Origin: Bursaphelenchus xylophilus
Taxonomy: Eukaryota; Nematoda; Chromadorea; Rhabditida; Aphelenchoididae
Reading direction: 5' to 3'
Assembly (NCBI GenBank): GCA_904066235.2
Contig: CAJFCV020000004.1
Coordinates: 8,618,001-8,682,000 of the forward strand
DNA: 64,000 bases
How positions within the stretch are numbered: position 1 is the stretch's first letter; each line of letters begins with the position of its first letter. A program made the translations under genes and the position numbers. This document shows, in pieces, positions 48,546 through 60,428 of this stretch. The notes under the pieces are model-generated. The model was not told the DNA's origin, did no database searches, and worked only from the letters and a program-made list of their open reading frames with translations.

Positions 48546-48770
48546 TATTTATTCAATTATTATACAAACAAGCTAGCCACAAAGGGCCTTTAAAGTACGG
48601 CATTTAATTCTATCTGTATGCAAGATTTCTAAAAATTCAGTATTTTTTGGTTGAATGTCGTTGTACAGAGGCTTGACTGTATTTTACTCTACCTTTAAAC
48701 CAGCTAATAATTTATTTTACCCCGCATTTTCTTTATTGTTGCAGCTTTTTAATAACTAATAAACCCGTTC

Positions 48771-49994
48771 ACAGCGGACCCAAATTGACTTATAAAGACA
48801 TATAACGACTTATATGAACAGATAATGACTTATAAGTCAAAATAACGTCAAAAGAGGAGGGGCTTATCTCTCTTTACTTATAAAAACAAGTAAGAACTTA
48901 TAATAACAAATAAGTTCTTTGCAAAGAAAACTTTTGAGCGCCAAATACGCTTTTTCCTTTGTGCACGCGTGAGCTGGACTTGTGAAATTCTAAGTTTTTG
49001 GAACGTCGCGACGTATTTTTACCTTGGATCGATCAAAGTAAGGTGCTTTTAATCAGCCTTTTTTTGTTTTACAAGAGTTTAGAGTGTTTAGATGAAAAGT
49101 CCCGAACGTAATAGCCTTCCCGTGCTGGGAGCATGCCAGCCTGAAGAAGATCCATCCCCAGAAGATGTATAAACATGCACGATCAACCAACGGATTGCTA
49201 AAGGATCCATTTGCTCAATTTTGGTAGGTGTTTTTTTTTAACTGTTTCCACATTTCAGAGGTCTCGAAAAAACTTCAAGACAAAGTTTTGTTATATTGTA
49301 CTAGGTCCAGGTGAACCCGTTGGGTTTTAGATAACTACAAAAATGGTCATGGGGGAATCCAATGGACACACGATGAATATATACACGATGAATAGAAAGA
49401 TGACATCCGGTAGCTTCAGGTATGGTTGATAACATTCACCTGAACCTAGTACAATATCGCAAATTTCATGTCTAAAAATTTTTCCGCCAGAAACCTTTTA
49501 GGCAGTTCAAATTCATATGTTTTACTGTTAGTATGTAACGCATAAAAAATTGAGTTTAAGCCGAACTCATATTATAGTTTCCCGAAAAAAAACTTTTTTC
49601 TAATATCTCCAAATATTTTCAGTGAAACCAGAAGCATTAGAAGCAATAATATACATCTACGGCCGCCTACAGAAGCGACGAACGCCCCATCAAAAAATCT
49701 CAGGTCCTTCGTGCATTGAAGTCTTATTCTACTTGTGCCGCTTAATTGTTTGAGTTATAGATTGAAATAAATCTTCATTTTTTTTTGCACGGTGCAGTTA
49801 TAAATAAAATGACTTATAAAAACATATATGAAATTATAAGTCAATTCAACAAGAGCGCACAGAGAACCCTTATAAAATCATATATGAACATATAAGTCAT
49901 TTAAAATGATTTATAAGAACAGATATTGACTTATAAAAAAATCATTTCATTATAAGTCATTATATGTTTTTATAAGTCAATTTGGGTCCGCTGT
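48771..49994. mobile_element. 1224-bp foldback element rich in TTATAAGTCA motifs
   Basis: The terminal inverted repeats begin ACAGCGGACCCAAATTGACT at both ends. GTTC flanks each side (48767-48770 and 49995-49998), a probable 4-bp target duplication. Subterminal zones of about 130-190 bp are packed with TTATAAGTCA / TGACTTATAA and near variants in both orientations. No transposase is recognisable. A smaller inverted repeat (49293-49457) is nested inside. Confidence 0.8.
49293..49457. repeat. Nested 165-bp inverted repeat
   Basis: The 23-bp arms at 49293-49315 (ATATTGTACTAGGTCCAG...) and 49435-49457 (...CTGAACCTAGTACAATAT) pair with one mismatch. It may be a mini-element inserted into the larger foldback element. 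Confidence 0.7.
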
Positions 49995-50152
49995 GTTCAG
50001 ACCATGAGTAAATTTGTTTCCACCCTCATCATTTATATCTCAAAAAGTATCAAAAGTGAAAGCCAACAAAGTAATTTCCTTCCTCGATAAGATCGGGAAG
50101 ATAACTTGAGTAGACGAATGAACTAAACTGAGATCTCGCCATAATTGACATC

Positions 50153-52820
50153 ATGTTTCTCGGCGATTACTTGAGGGTCAAGCTAATGTTTCGGGCGTTC
50201 AAATTATACCTGGCTGTTTCTGTTTTTGTCTATCTTATGGTATATGTCCATTATCGGTACAAATATGACTATTCAGTCTTGCGAGAGATGTATGAAGGTG
50301 AGATTGAGATTGGGGGAGTTGTTTTGAAAATACGGCTTTAATTGCTATGGATATTAATAGCTGAACAATGACTTTCTCGGAGGCTTTTTTAGATGAAAAC
50401 CTCCTTCTTCACAATGAGAGTTGTAAAGTGGTGTACGTCAACCCTTTCCATCAAGACATTATCGAGATCATTCGCGAAGACCGAAAGACAAAGCCGAAAT
50501 GCACTCCGCGAGATAAAATACGTTCGTCTTTGGTCAATGGAAATCTTTTTATGGATGATATTGAAGAAAACGAAAGATGCTATTATAAGTAAGATTTATT
50601 CCGAGAGCGACGATGAAGCATTTGTTATTTGTAGGATAATCATCGGCACTCTTCAAGGCCACCCAAAGCCTTTGGAATGGGAAGAGTTTGGTATCAATGG
50701 TGCTGCGCCTCAAGGCGATTTTGTCCATGTTCAGTGCAGAATGGGGAGTGTTACAACATACGATTTTGTTCATCATCAAATTTATAAAGAGTAAGCGGAA
50801 CAATTGAGAGATTGCGAGATATATAAGAAACTGCGACAGGGTGGTCTCACAAAAAAATATATATAATAAATTTCAGTCTCGGCACGCCTACCCCAAAGAT
50901 TTCATCGAAACCCAACGAATTCCCAGACGTTCATGTCCTCGCCATCGATTCAGCGGCCATGCCACATGTCCGTCGAGCCCTTCCAAAGACCCTAAAGTAT
51001 ATTACCGAGCAAATGGGAGCCATCTCATTCCCGTTTCAAAACAAAGTCCAAGCAGATACCGTGGGAAATTCTCGAGCTCTACTTTTTGGAAATTTAACCG
51101 AGCCAATCGAAACTCACCCAGATGGAGAGACCTTGCCTTATATTGAGCGGAATGTCTTATCGGCTTGTTCAAATGACAGTAGCTTTCTTCTTAGGAAGTT
51201 TAAAGAAAAGGGATACAAGACACTGCTCAGTGAAGATTGGAGTGCCCATTTGCTGATGGCTTGTAAGGAGAATCAGACAAGTCCGGTCGACCATTTTATG
51301 ACGTAAGGGAAGCCCAGGCATTTCGAACCTTCCACTGTACACACATCTTTTTCAGACCTCAATAAAATGTGTACTTCTTTCAGGGTATATTTTGACTACC
51401 TCCGACAAAACTTCCAAGAGACCCAACATCTCAACATCGTCGGTCCAAACGGTCGATCTCTCTATCACTCAAATGTCTGGCCACGATATTGCCGTGAGAG
51501 GCATTTTGAAATGTTCAATTATCTCGACAACTTTATCGACGCCTATAAAGAACACCCCAAATTTACAGTAACATGGCTGGGCTACCTCATGCACGATTGG
51601 CGAGGGGATTTGTACATGTACGACGATGACTTTTTAGAGTTTTTTAAGAGTCATAAAGTAAGTGGCTAACCTTATAAGAAGCCTGTTTTTTGACAAAAAA
51701 TTGAGTTGAATCTGAATTTTTAGTTCGAAAACTCGCACTTCTTCCTGATTGCGGATCACGGAAATCGAATCTACTCGGACAAGAGCATGTTCTGGGACCG
51801 AACCGAGGATTACAACCCGGTATTGGTTTATATCCCGCCGAAAAGAACTCAGAATAATGAGAAAGTAATGAATTACGTTCGGACCGCATCCAAACAATTG
51901 GTCACACAGCTGGATGTTTATGCAACTCTTTACGACATCTTGGAGGTAAGAGGGGAAATTGAAACGACATTTGAATACCTTGCATCAAAGAACAACTTCA
52001 GGAGAGCCCTAAAATTTTTGAGCTCGCAATTTGAGCTTGGCTTAAGCAGCATTACAATAGATATCAAAAAAAAGTTCCGCAATTACTCAACGAACTATTG
52101 GTTTGAAATTTTAGAATGGCTTTCTGGACCAAACCGAGCCCCTAAACCTCCTGCCGTCACTTCTCGGATCAAGCTTCTTTCGACCACTCAAACAACCACG
52201 CAACTGCGACTCCCTCGGAATCTCTTATAAATACTGTCTCTGCGACTCTCTCGGCCCACGGCATCAAGATCCTGAACTAGGAACAAAGCTAGCCCAGACA
52301 GCAGTGAATTACATGAACAATTGGATCAAAAGGACAGGCCATTCTGATATTTGTACGCCATTGGAGATTTCAAAAAGTTTCACACCGGTTATTGAGGAAT
52401 ACATGCCGGGAAAATATGAGGAGAAAGTTTACGTTGTAACGTTTCAGACGTTCCCTGGAAATGCTCTTTATAATCCGTTTGTTCAGGTGAGAAATCAAGG
52501 CTTTTGTAAATTTTGGAAAAGTTTTTGTAAGGTTCTTTGCCTAGTAATAAGTTGGCAAGCGGGATGGTCTATTTTTTGACAGGAATGTGACAATACTTTG
52601 GATATCTTCCACTTCATCAAGAACAAAACACCCTTTCTTTCAGGTGAAAAACGACGGCACAATGGCCGTGAAATCCACCACGTTCCCTCGCCGCAACACC
52701 TTCAGTCTTCACGCGAGATGCGTTTTCGAGCGATACGGTGAGGTCCGACATGCCGAGAACTATTGTTTCTGCAAAAGCCTTCTAAACGATACCTTGGAAA
52801 CCAATAAAGTTAATTTATGA
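50153..52820 (+). CDS. DUF229 family protein (alkaline phosphatase/sulfatase-like fold), membrane-anchored
   Basis: About 655 aa. Exons: 50153-50297, 50393-50588, 50635-50790, 50877-51302, 51384-51657, 51724-51945, 52115-52486, 52644-52820; phases agree throughout. A signal-anchor (LYLAVSVFVYLMVYVHY, about 18-34) predicts a type II membrane or lumenal protein. The DUF229 core has VHVLAIDSAAMPHVRRALPK with D190-S191 at the nucleophile region, NKVQADTVGNSRALLFGN, a DWSAHL segment, TWLGYLMHDW, FFLIADHGNR (D410, H411, typical metal ligands of this fold) and LDVYATLYDILE. A Cys-rich tail follows (PRNCDSLGISYKYCLC, then paired cysteines near the C-terminus). The family is widespread and expanded in nematodes; substrate unknown. 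The motif after the first Asp-Ser, SAAMP, is not the SVSR-like form I associate with the family, so catalysis is uncertain. AATAAA overlaps the last codons. Confidence 0.9.
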
Positions 52821-55800
52821 CCTCCCCCCTTTGCTTAGCCATGATCCGTGGGCCCGGAAGGCATTAAAACTTAATGGTGGACATGTGACAAATTAAGTTC
52901 TCGAGACTGATCGCCGTCACGAGTAAAAAATAGATTTATTTTGCAAATTGTTTTGGTGGGTGGAGGTGGGAATCGTACATGCGAAAGGGTAAAATCTCGA
53001 CCGCCGTTGCAAGGCGAAGGCCAAAATTTTCATTAATCGATACCCCGTCTGCTTGGAAATCATGCATAGAATTTGATGAGAACTCAAACATCGCCTTCGT
53101 AGCTCTGACCCTGTAGATTGACCTCATTGATTTCTACTGTAGCTCATGTGACCAACCTCTGCTGTGCCCGCCCACTCATCTTTTCACCCCTTTTTCTCAT
53201 TATCCATCACATCCGCGCTCTTCAAAAGGTCATTCTTCCTCGCCCTTCGTGCTCATTGATGTTATGCTAATGAAAGCGCATGGAGATGTTTCGGTCCCAC
53301 GCAAACTCGCGGCACACAACAGTTTGAAGTCTTAACCTTTGCGGATCGCTCGAATAAAAAGTCCGAAACAGGTCATTAATCCAGCCAAATGGGTCATCGA
53401 ATGAGCGAACACATTGGGGATTTATAGCCCTCCTCCTCCTCACATGTGCAAAAGTTTTACGAAAGCAAACAAAATTACTTTTTGAAAGGCTCTTGAATCG
53501 CGTTTTTTTGTGATTCCCCAATGCCGAAATGTTGCTCTTTTATAGGTTGCGGCGAGTTTCCAACTTTTTTAACGTCTTCGGGGAGTACGGTAATTTGGGA
53601 TGGGATGTGTTTTGGATTCCTTTGCGCTTGCAATGTCACTTAACTTGGGGTTTTTATTTAGCTTTCTTGTGACCGATTTGAGTTTACAAGGGAAGTGCCT
53701 CCAGTGCGGCACTCAGAATTTCTTTGACCTCTGTGTAGACACTGTAGCTAGGCCTGGAGGGAAATTTCAGCTAGCTCTTTGCTGAAGAGGCTGGAATATT
53801 AAACGTCGCCTGTTGAGAAGCCCGGGAATGCAATCACACGACAAGACGAGAAGCTCGAGTTCAAGTGATCTACCGAGTGGTAAAGCGGCCCTTATATAGG
53901 GAAATCCCACGTGGAAAAGGGCAATCAAATTTGAATAATAAATTATGATTTTTGTGGGAATTCGGGCTCGAAGTTCGGTCGCTCCTCCTCATAGCCTTTG
54001 AAAGATTATTGTCTGAAATGAGTGCAGTCTTTACCCAAAAAAAATCAGCCGTCACCCTCTGAGTACTGTCTCTGTTTTCTGCTTTTTCCGCATCATCTTC
54101 GACGACTGCGGAAGAATTTTGCGACCGTATTTTAAAATTTCTATTGTGGTGTCGTTTGTTTCGGATGATCTCTTTATCGCGTTTCATAAGCTACGTGAAG
54201 TGAAGGCCGGTTCGTAAGGCCAGTATTGACAAAGCTGTATATTGTTTTGCATATATCCCACCAGTACGTGTGTGTGGGGGCTGTTACCGTAAGCCTTTTT
54301 ACTCGACTTTCTGAACAATGTGTGGATGAGCGGAAAAGTGTAAAAATGGAAATAGTTGGGCAAAATACAGTAAACCTTAGACGGAAGCCATGAAAAATAA
54401 ATTTTCGTTTTTGGCAAATGATTTCAAGAGTTTGCAGGAGCGTTTAGGCTAAATATTTGCCCCTTTAACGTCATATATTCCTCTAAAAATCTTTTTTCTC
54501 GTCTCAACCTAATTTCTTGTTGTTCACGCGACTTCATAAACAAACTGCGAGCCGTTGTCCTTTCCCTCCATTCCGGCGTTCAAAACGCATCAACCGAGAA
54601 AAGGTGGGGCTGCTCATTGCTCCGTGTTACCGGGCCTGCAGTCTAAGGGCTGCGCTATTCGCGAAAAAAATTCTACGTGATAACACGGCGCTGTTTTTTC
54701 GCTGATAAGACTTGTCATTTCGTCTTGCGGGGAAGTTAGTTGTCTTGATTGTGACAAGAATGGAATACGGTAGGTCCTCTGGTTTGGGTTGGTACAAGTG
54801 GGGCAAAACTGCAGTCTTACAGGGGAAGTACTTCAAGTGTGACGCTCAGATTTTCTTTAAATTTTGCACACACATCGGGTATGGACTAAATATCAATTCC
54901 TGAAAGTTTTAGCTCGCGCTTTGCGGGCGCCGCCGAGATATCGAACGATTTTTGCCGCCGAGAGAGCACACTAAACGTGGAGAGCGGTCAGAGAGAAAAG
55001 CGCTTTTTGGCCATAACTTTGGCAGTTTCGTGCGGAAAAATTTGATTTTTTGTAGAAACATTATCCTTTACAGTTGAAATAGGCATGAAACTTTTCGTGC
55101 CGAAATTCGGCAAAAAGTCCTAAATTTTTGCCGACTTTTGATCTAAAAATCTCGGTTGTTTCTGTAAAGCGCGAGCTAGGATTCTCGCATATATCTTAGA
55201 AAAAATTATTCTAAATTTATGCCAAGTTTCATCAAAATCTGAGCGTCACACTTCAAGTACTTCCCTTGTTAGTTTAAACGGATGACGATTTTTTTGTTTC
55301 TTTACGGAAAAATGGAAATTGCTCGAGGCACAATGCTTAGATTTTCTTGTCACTCTACACCCGATATATTTACTTCACCATAAATCAATCCTTGAAAATC
55401 TTAACTTGCAATTTGCAAGGGCAGCACAAATATTCAGCAATCATGACTTTTCAACCACAAATATCGGCAGTTCCTTCAACTCTAGAGCTAAGAATCTAGC
55501 AAATGCCATGGACTATCTTAACGTGATGATCTCCCGAAAATCTCACCGCTGTGCCTTGAGCATTATTTCTTGTGTATGCAAAGCCCGATAATCGACCGAG
55601 AAATGGATGGCCGATCAATTCTTGATTAACTTTTAATAGGCGTTCCCTCAGGATTCTTATCATGCTCCAAAAACAATTTAGATTAGCAAGCTTTCCGGTG
55701 ATACTGCAACTTCTTTAACAAATTATCTCGTATTTTTTTGAGAATTGGCATCGCACTCACAATCAGCTCCAGTCTCCAAACTACCAATCGCTTGGCCGGC

Positions 55801-55909
55801 GAAAGCTATGCTCACTGTCGCTCACATCTTCGAGGAAGGTGGGTTATTTGAGTTTTTATCGTTTTTGGTTATGACGAAACTATCTTTTATTTTTGTCACC
55901 AATTTTATA
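52821..55909. other. 3.1-kb stretch downstream of DUF229; no supported gene
   Basis: Short open frames at 52936-53127 (-), 53267-53521 (-) and 55745-55800 (+) have coding-like composition but no recognised family or multi-exon support. It contains the dispersed element at 54819-55270 and a related fragment near 53690-53740 (AAGGGAAGTGCCTCCAGTGC). Confidence 0.45.
54819..55270. mobile_element. ~450-bp inverted-end element, member of a dispersed family
   Basis: The left end has GGGGAAGTACTTCAAGTGTG followed by ACGCTCAGATTTT; the right end has AAAATCTGAGCGTCACACTT then CAAGTACTTCCCTTG, an inverted copy of about 35 bp. Internal landmarks GCTCGCGCTTTGCGGGC and ATGCCAAGTTTCATCAAAATC recur, diverged, near 40240-40440, 42480-42640 and 60900-61080. 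This indicates an old repeat family. End points are accurate to within a few bases only. Confidence 0.7.
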
Positions 55910-57149
55910 GGTTGTCCAACAAATAATGACCCTCTTTGAAAAATTTACTTTTTCGGCAAAATTTATCGTAATAACAGCGATCTGTATAATCAAAATAGTT
56001 ATCATTTGCTTTAACACGCTTATTACAATGTGCCAAAAAACTTTTTATGTCTGTAGCTTAGAAACCCCGGCTTCTGGAGCCAATGAAACTTTTGAAGGCC
56101 TTTTCAAGGGCGTCTTGATTGTCGAATTCCCTACCACTGATGAAACGTGCTAGATTCTTGAACAGATGGTGGTATGTATAGGCCAGCTTTGAGAAATACG
56201 CTGGACGAGGGACAGTCTCGTATCTCTATTAAATCGGCTTCTGGAAGGTCATTTTTTAACGGTGAGGTTCCTGTTGCCGCGAAAAATTTTTGGACTTCTG
56301 CGGCGCATCGTTGAAGGCAGATGCTGCCACAAACTGTCTACCTGGATACAATAGGGGATGGTATTTACATTTTGGCCAGCTTTCAAGAAACTATACTTTA
56401 CTATTCCTGCGCTGCACCATCAAGAAGTAGTCATCACCTTGTTTTGGGGGGAGTCGGGCTTTGACAAGTGCCACGGTGACGCCCTCGGAGAATTCCATTA
56501 GGCATATCTCGTCTGATTGTCGTAGAAGACCCGCTTTTCATCATAGGCCACGATCTGATCCAGGAAAATTGTTTTCAGGCTCGCAAAAATGGGAAATGTC
56601 GCGCCTCCATTCTTTGCTTTGATCCAATAATGTGGGAGCAAGTTGCCCAGCATTTTTTGAATTCAATCAACGTCGAATAGTTAGCCCCCGATTATTTCAA
56701 CACCCAGACGATGTCACAGATGCGTCGGATGTTGATTCTAGGATGGGCGTCAATCAATGACCTCAGGCTAAATTCATAAAGTCTGGATGCCGTATTTTAT
56801 CTTTGGGTCCCTCGCCGTCAGATCGAAAATTTTTAAAGCACCGTTTCACCATATTCCGACACAGAACACACTAGCCGAACGTGACGTTGATACTTTACGT
56901 AGCTTCTGAAACTTTCGCATCCTGTTTTTGCCCGTACAAGATGACAGCGCGAACCGACTTTTTTCGATAATTTTGGATTAGAGCTAAATTACTGTAATTT
57001 GGTCCAAATATGGCAAGCGATACATCAAACGAAAGCCTGAGATCTCAGCTACAAAATGGTGTAATATTTCGAAATTCCATCATCGATTACCTTGTTTAGA
57101 GACTTTAGACTTTACCCTCTCGAAGAGGGTCATTATTTGTTGGACAACC
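55910..57149 (-). mobile_element. Degenerate full-length mariner transposon
   Basis: The 1240-bp element is flanked by TA (55908-55909 and 57150-57151). The 28-bp inverted ends begin GGTTGTCCAACAAATAATGA and agree on both sides through GACCCTCTT. Size, TA duplication and internal transposase remains identify it as mariner. The transposase reads on the - strand. Confidence 0.9.
56070..56960 (-). pseudogene. mariner transposase, broken
   Basis: Mariner-like segments appear on the - strand in the expected order but in different frames, with internal stops. LIDAHPRINIRRICDIV lies at about 56702-56760 (N-terminal helix-turn-helix region). FLDQIVAYDEKRVFYDN lies at about 56517-56570 (around the first catalytic Asp). 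KPDSPQNKV and LKAGQNVNT lie further on at about 56360-56463. Several frameshifts and stop codons interrupt it, so it cannot encode active enzyme. Confidence 0.85.
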
Positions 57150-59244
57150 TAATACATATGTACGTACATGTTTGTATACAAAATCACCCATTTTTTTCAA
57201 TGTTGAGATCGGTGCCGCTGAAGAAATAAAATTCATAGTCTAGAAACTAAGTAGCTGTTTGTATAAGGATCGTGGTCTAATGAAACATAAGAACTTGCCA
57301 TTTTTGCCGCAATATTACAGCCATCCCCACACATTACAAGGGAGCCGAGATTAAGGCCAAAAAGCGACGCAAGTCATTTTGTCGAGCTATAGCTTTTTAT
57401 TGCGACATTGTAAGTCATATTTTTCATGGATTTTAGATGAGATTTTATAAAATACCATGGTTTTCATTTGTGCTTCTCTAACATCTGGTTTTCGCGGTGG
57501 GACCCTTCCAACTCTTGTCTCTGTTACATCGGGTCACCCTTAAGTCTGACTTGACCTTAACTTCCTCCAACTCCTTTAAGCCCATTTCGTTCTCAAAACG
57601 ACATTACCGAAATAAATTCTTCCACGAAATTGCCTTTTAGGAATTTACGGTTTCCGCCCACATGCGGCGATCAAAAAACAATTGAAATATAAGAGTGCCG
57701 CAACGTCATGAATGTTTGCTCAACGCCATTACATCCGCGGGAATTTTTTTTCAACTCCGAAGCCCAAAAGAAAGAAACATTGCTTCTTGGCACTTGCTTT
57801 GACTACAAGTTTTAAGCCAAATTTTTGCGTAATAGGACGCGTTAATGCGGCGAATCTTTCGATCTGCTTTTGTAACTTTATATTACTATTTTATGCTTAC
57901 AACAAGCCAGCATACATCATTCATTTATTTTTGTAGTTTTTATGATGAAAAGTAATGACATTTGAATTCAAGATTTGGTGTTGGAATTTAAATTGCTTTC
58001 GCTTGAAAATTTGAGTACAGCACCTTGATAGGGCAAAAACATGATAATCGCAACCGAGGAATGTAGTTTCAATTGGTTAATTAAAGCCAAGTCACTTGAG
58101 AAAAGGTGGGAATTGAAGTTGACTTGAGTGCCTTAGGGTTTACGTTTATCAAAATCAAGTTTTCATGTGTCTTCACCTCCCTTTTTATTAGCCTACATTC
58201 GCCTGTAATAAATCAAATATTTATATGCTTCAAGGAATTGTTTGTATTAGGCAAACAAGCCTCCTGCAAACCGTTCGAACTGCACTTAAAATTTTTATTG
58301 ACTATGGCAACTTTTTCAAAAATTCTTTATTGAATCCACAACTCTCACAATACTGATTTATACATTGATAAACATTTTTTTTACCCCATCTCCACCCATA
58401 CAAACATAAACTCTATGCCCTCTCTTTATTCCCTTTCCTTTTATGGTATACATTTTTGAGACCCCAGCCAATTTTTAAACCTTTTTCTTCTGTATTTGTT
58501 TGTCCAACGTTCCAGAAAATGTTAAAAACTTTTAATTGCCTCAAGCAATATTTACGACTTACTATTCTTTTATGACCGCCCTTGACACAATCTTATCTTG
58601 AAATGGGTTTTGTTTTAGGCGGAAAGAATAGAGGTTACGCGCTCTAGCGGCTTGAAACCTCTATTTTTGGATACTTTCTTTTCGTATCTTATAGACTATA
58701 CGCTGAAGGGATTTTACGATTTTTCATGTTTGTCTGTAGCGCTAATAATAGAAATTTAATTGTGCCAATTTTGCTATAGATCTATGACCCTTCAGTAAAT
58801 TCTGGGGGTGCAGAAAAGCGTAACTTGGCCATAAATGGAATAGGTCATATGGTTCTAGATGCAGAAAAGCAGAGTTATTATTACTTGGGCTAATCGATTA
58901 GTAGCTTGAGACTTTGATATGTAATACAGACCTGTTTAACTGATAAGACGTCTTTTAGAGCCAGATACATTAGGCGGCATACACACATAGATAAAGATTG
59001 AAATTAGATCATAAGTTGAGGGTGTACTTTGTGCATGGACCAAATTTAAACGGCTCGTTGTTGGCATCGCTTGATATCAAAAAATTTTGCGCTGATTTCT
59101 TGAACCCACCAATTGCCATCCCCGTTTTTTGGACTAAACTCTGGACCCGTCAACAAATTCATCCTTCTCCCCTTCCCCATCGTATACGTTATTTGAACAT
59201 TCTTCTCTTCTCCACAACTCTTTCGCGTGAAAAAGAGGCACCAC
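57150..59244. other. 2.1-kb AT-rich stretch; no supported gene
   Basis: Only short open frames with no recognisable family (for example 57712-57936 and 58106-58333). No repeat structure stands out. Confidence 0.5.
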
Positions 59245-60428
59245 GACATTTCCGGAATTTGGACACTTCCGGAATGGCGGAATAGTGACACTTCCGGAAT
59301 GGCGGAACAGTGACACTTCCGGAACCGGGGAAAAATCAAAGAAGAGGCTTAGACCTGCCATCTGAACCATCTGACTGGATTTATTGTTATTAATCTCAAA
59401 AATTTTGTTATTTTTTTTCTGATTGTTACTTTTTTCTTAAGTAGTAGTGTTAAAAAGTAATTTTTCGATTTTTTCTAAAAATACTCGATTTAGGGGTTTT
59501 CAAGGTTGCTGATTTCGAATATCGGGTTCATTTTTTCTGAACTTTACTAGTTTTCCTTAAGCAGTAGTGTTATAAAGTAATTTTTTGAAAATTTTCTAAA
59601 AATACTCGATTTAGGGGTTTTCGAAGGTGCTGATTTCGAAAATCATGTTAGCTTTTCTCTTTATAGTACTATCTGGTACTATACAGTACGAGGTGAAAAT
59701 GTGGCTTTTGGCGTTAATGGTGTTGTTTTGATGCTTAGTACTCCTCAAAAACACGTTTTAAATAACTGGTACTGTTTAGTACTGTCTGGTACTATGTAGT
59801 ACATGGCGAAAATAGGAGTACTAGGCAACAGAACAACACCACTAACGCCTAAAGGCCAAATTTTTATCTTGTACTACATAGTACCAGACAGTACTAAACA
59901 GTACCAATTATTTAAAACGTGTTTTTGAGGAGTACCAAGCATCAAAACAACACCATTAACGCCAAAAGCCACATTTTCACCTCGTACTGTATAGTACCAG
60001 ATAGTACTATAAAGAGAAAAGCTAACATGATTTTCGAAATCAGCACCTTCGAAAACCCCTAAATCGAGTATTTTTAGAAAATTTTCAAAAAATTACTTTA
60101 TAACACTACTGCTTAAGGAAAACTAGTAAAGTTCAGAAAAAATGAACCCGATATTCGAAATCAGCAACCTTGAAAACCCCTAAATCGAGTATTTTTAGAA
60201 AAAAATCGAAAAATTACTTTTTAACACTACTACTTAAGAAAAAAGTAACAATCAGAAAAAAATAACAAAATTTTTGAGATTAATAACAATAAATCCAGTC
60301 AGATGGTTCAGATGGCAGGTCTAAGCCTCTTATTTGATTTTTCCCCGGTTCCGGAAGTGTCACTGTTCCGCCATTCCGGAAGTGTCACTATTCCGCCATT
60401 CCGGAAGTGTCCAAATTCCGGAAATGTC
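59245..60428. mobile_element. 1184-bp near-perfect palindrome, 558-bp arms around a 68-bp loop
   Basis: Arms 59245-59802 and 59871-60428 are reverse complements, estimated by eye at over 97% identical with no net length difference. The ends begin GACATTTCCGGAATTTGGAC. Subterminal tandem units contain CACTTCCGGAATGGCGGAA. Each arm also contains a duplicated stretch of about 115 bp (TAGTAGTGTTA... CTCGATTTAGGGGTTTTC) and small palindromes such as GTACTATGTAGTAC. No coding capacity is seen. Most likely a foldback or snapback DNA transposon; no target duplication could be recognised. Confidence 0.85.

Larger units (their letters stand above)
48186..50152. other. Gap between MLT-10-like copy C and the DUF229 gene
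   Basis: It is largely occupied by two inverted-repeat elements (48352-48545 and 48771-49994, listed separately). I see no gene; a 25-codon open frame near 49093 inside the second element is too short to support. Confidence 0.6.

Noticed and set aside
52936..53127. Possible - strand terminal exon downstream of the DUF229 gene
   Set aside because: It has coding-like composition and an acceptor-like CTACAG, but no recognisable family and no convincing partner exons.
53267..53521. 84-codon - strand open frame with an ATG
   Set aside because: It is basic and unrecognised, with no upstream trans-splice acceptor or paralog to support it.
55745..55800. GC-richer + strand stretch ending in a GTGGGT donor-like site
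   Set aside because: It starts without an ATG and no following exon joins it; a mariner insertion begins 100 bp later.
55926..56153. + strand open frame of 75 codons at the start of the mariner
   Set aside because: It lies in the element opposite the transposase direction and has no family resemblance.
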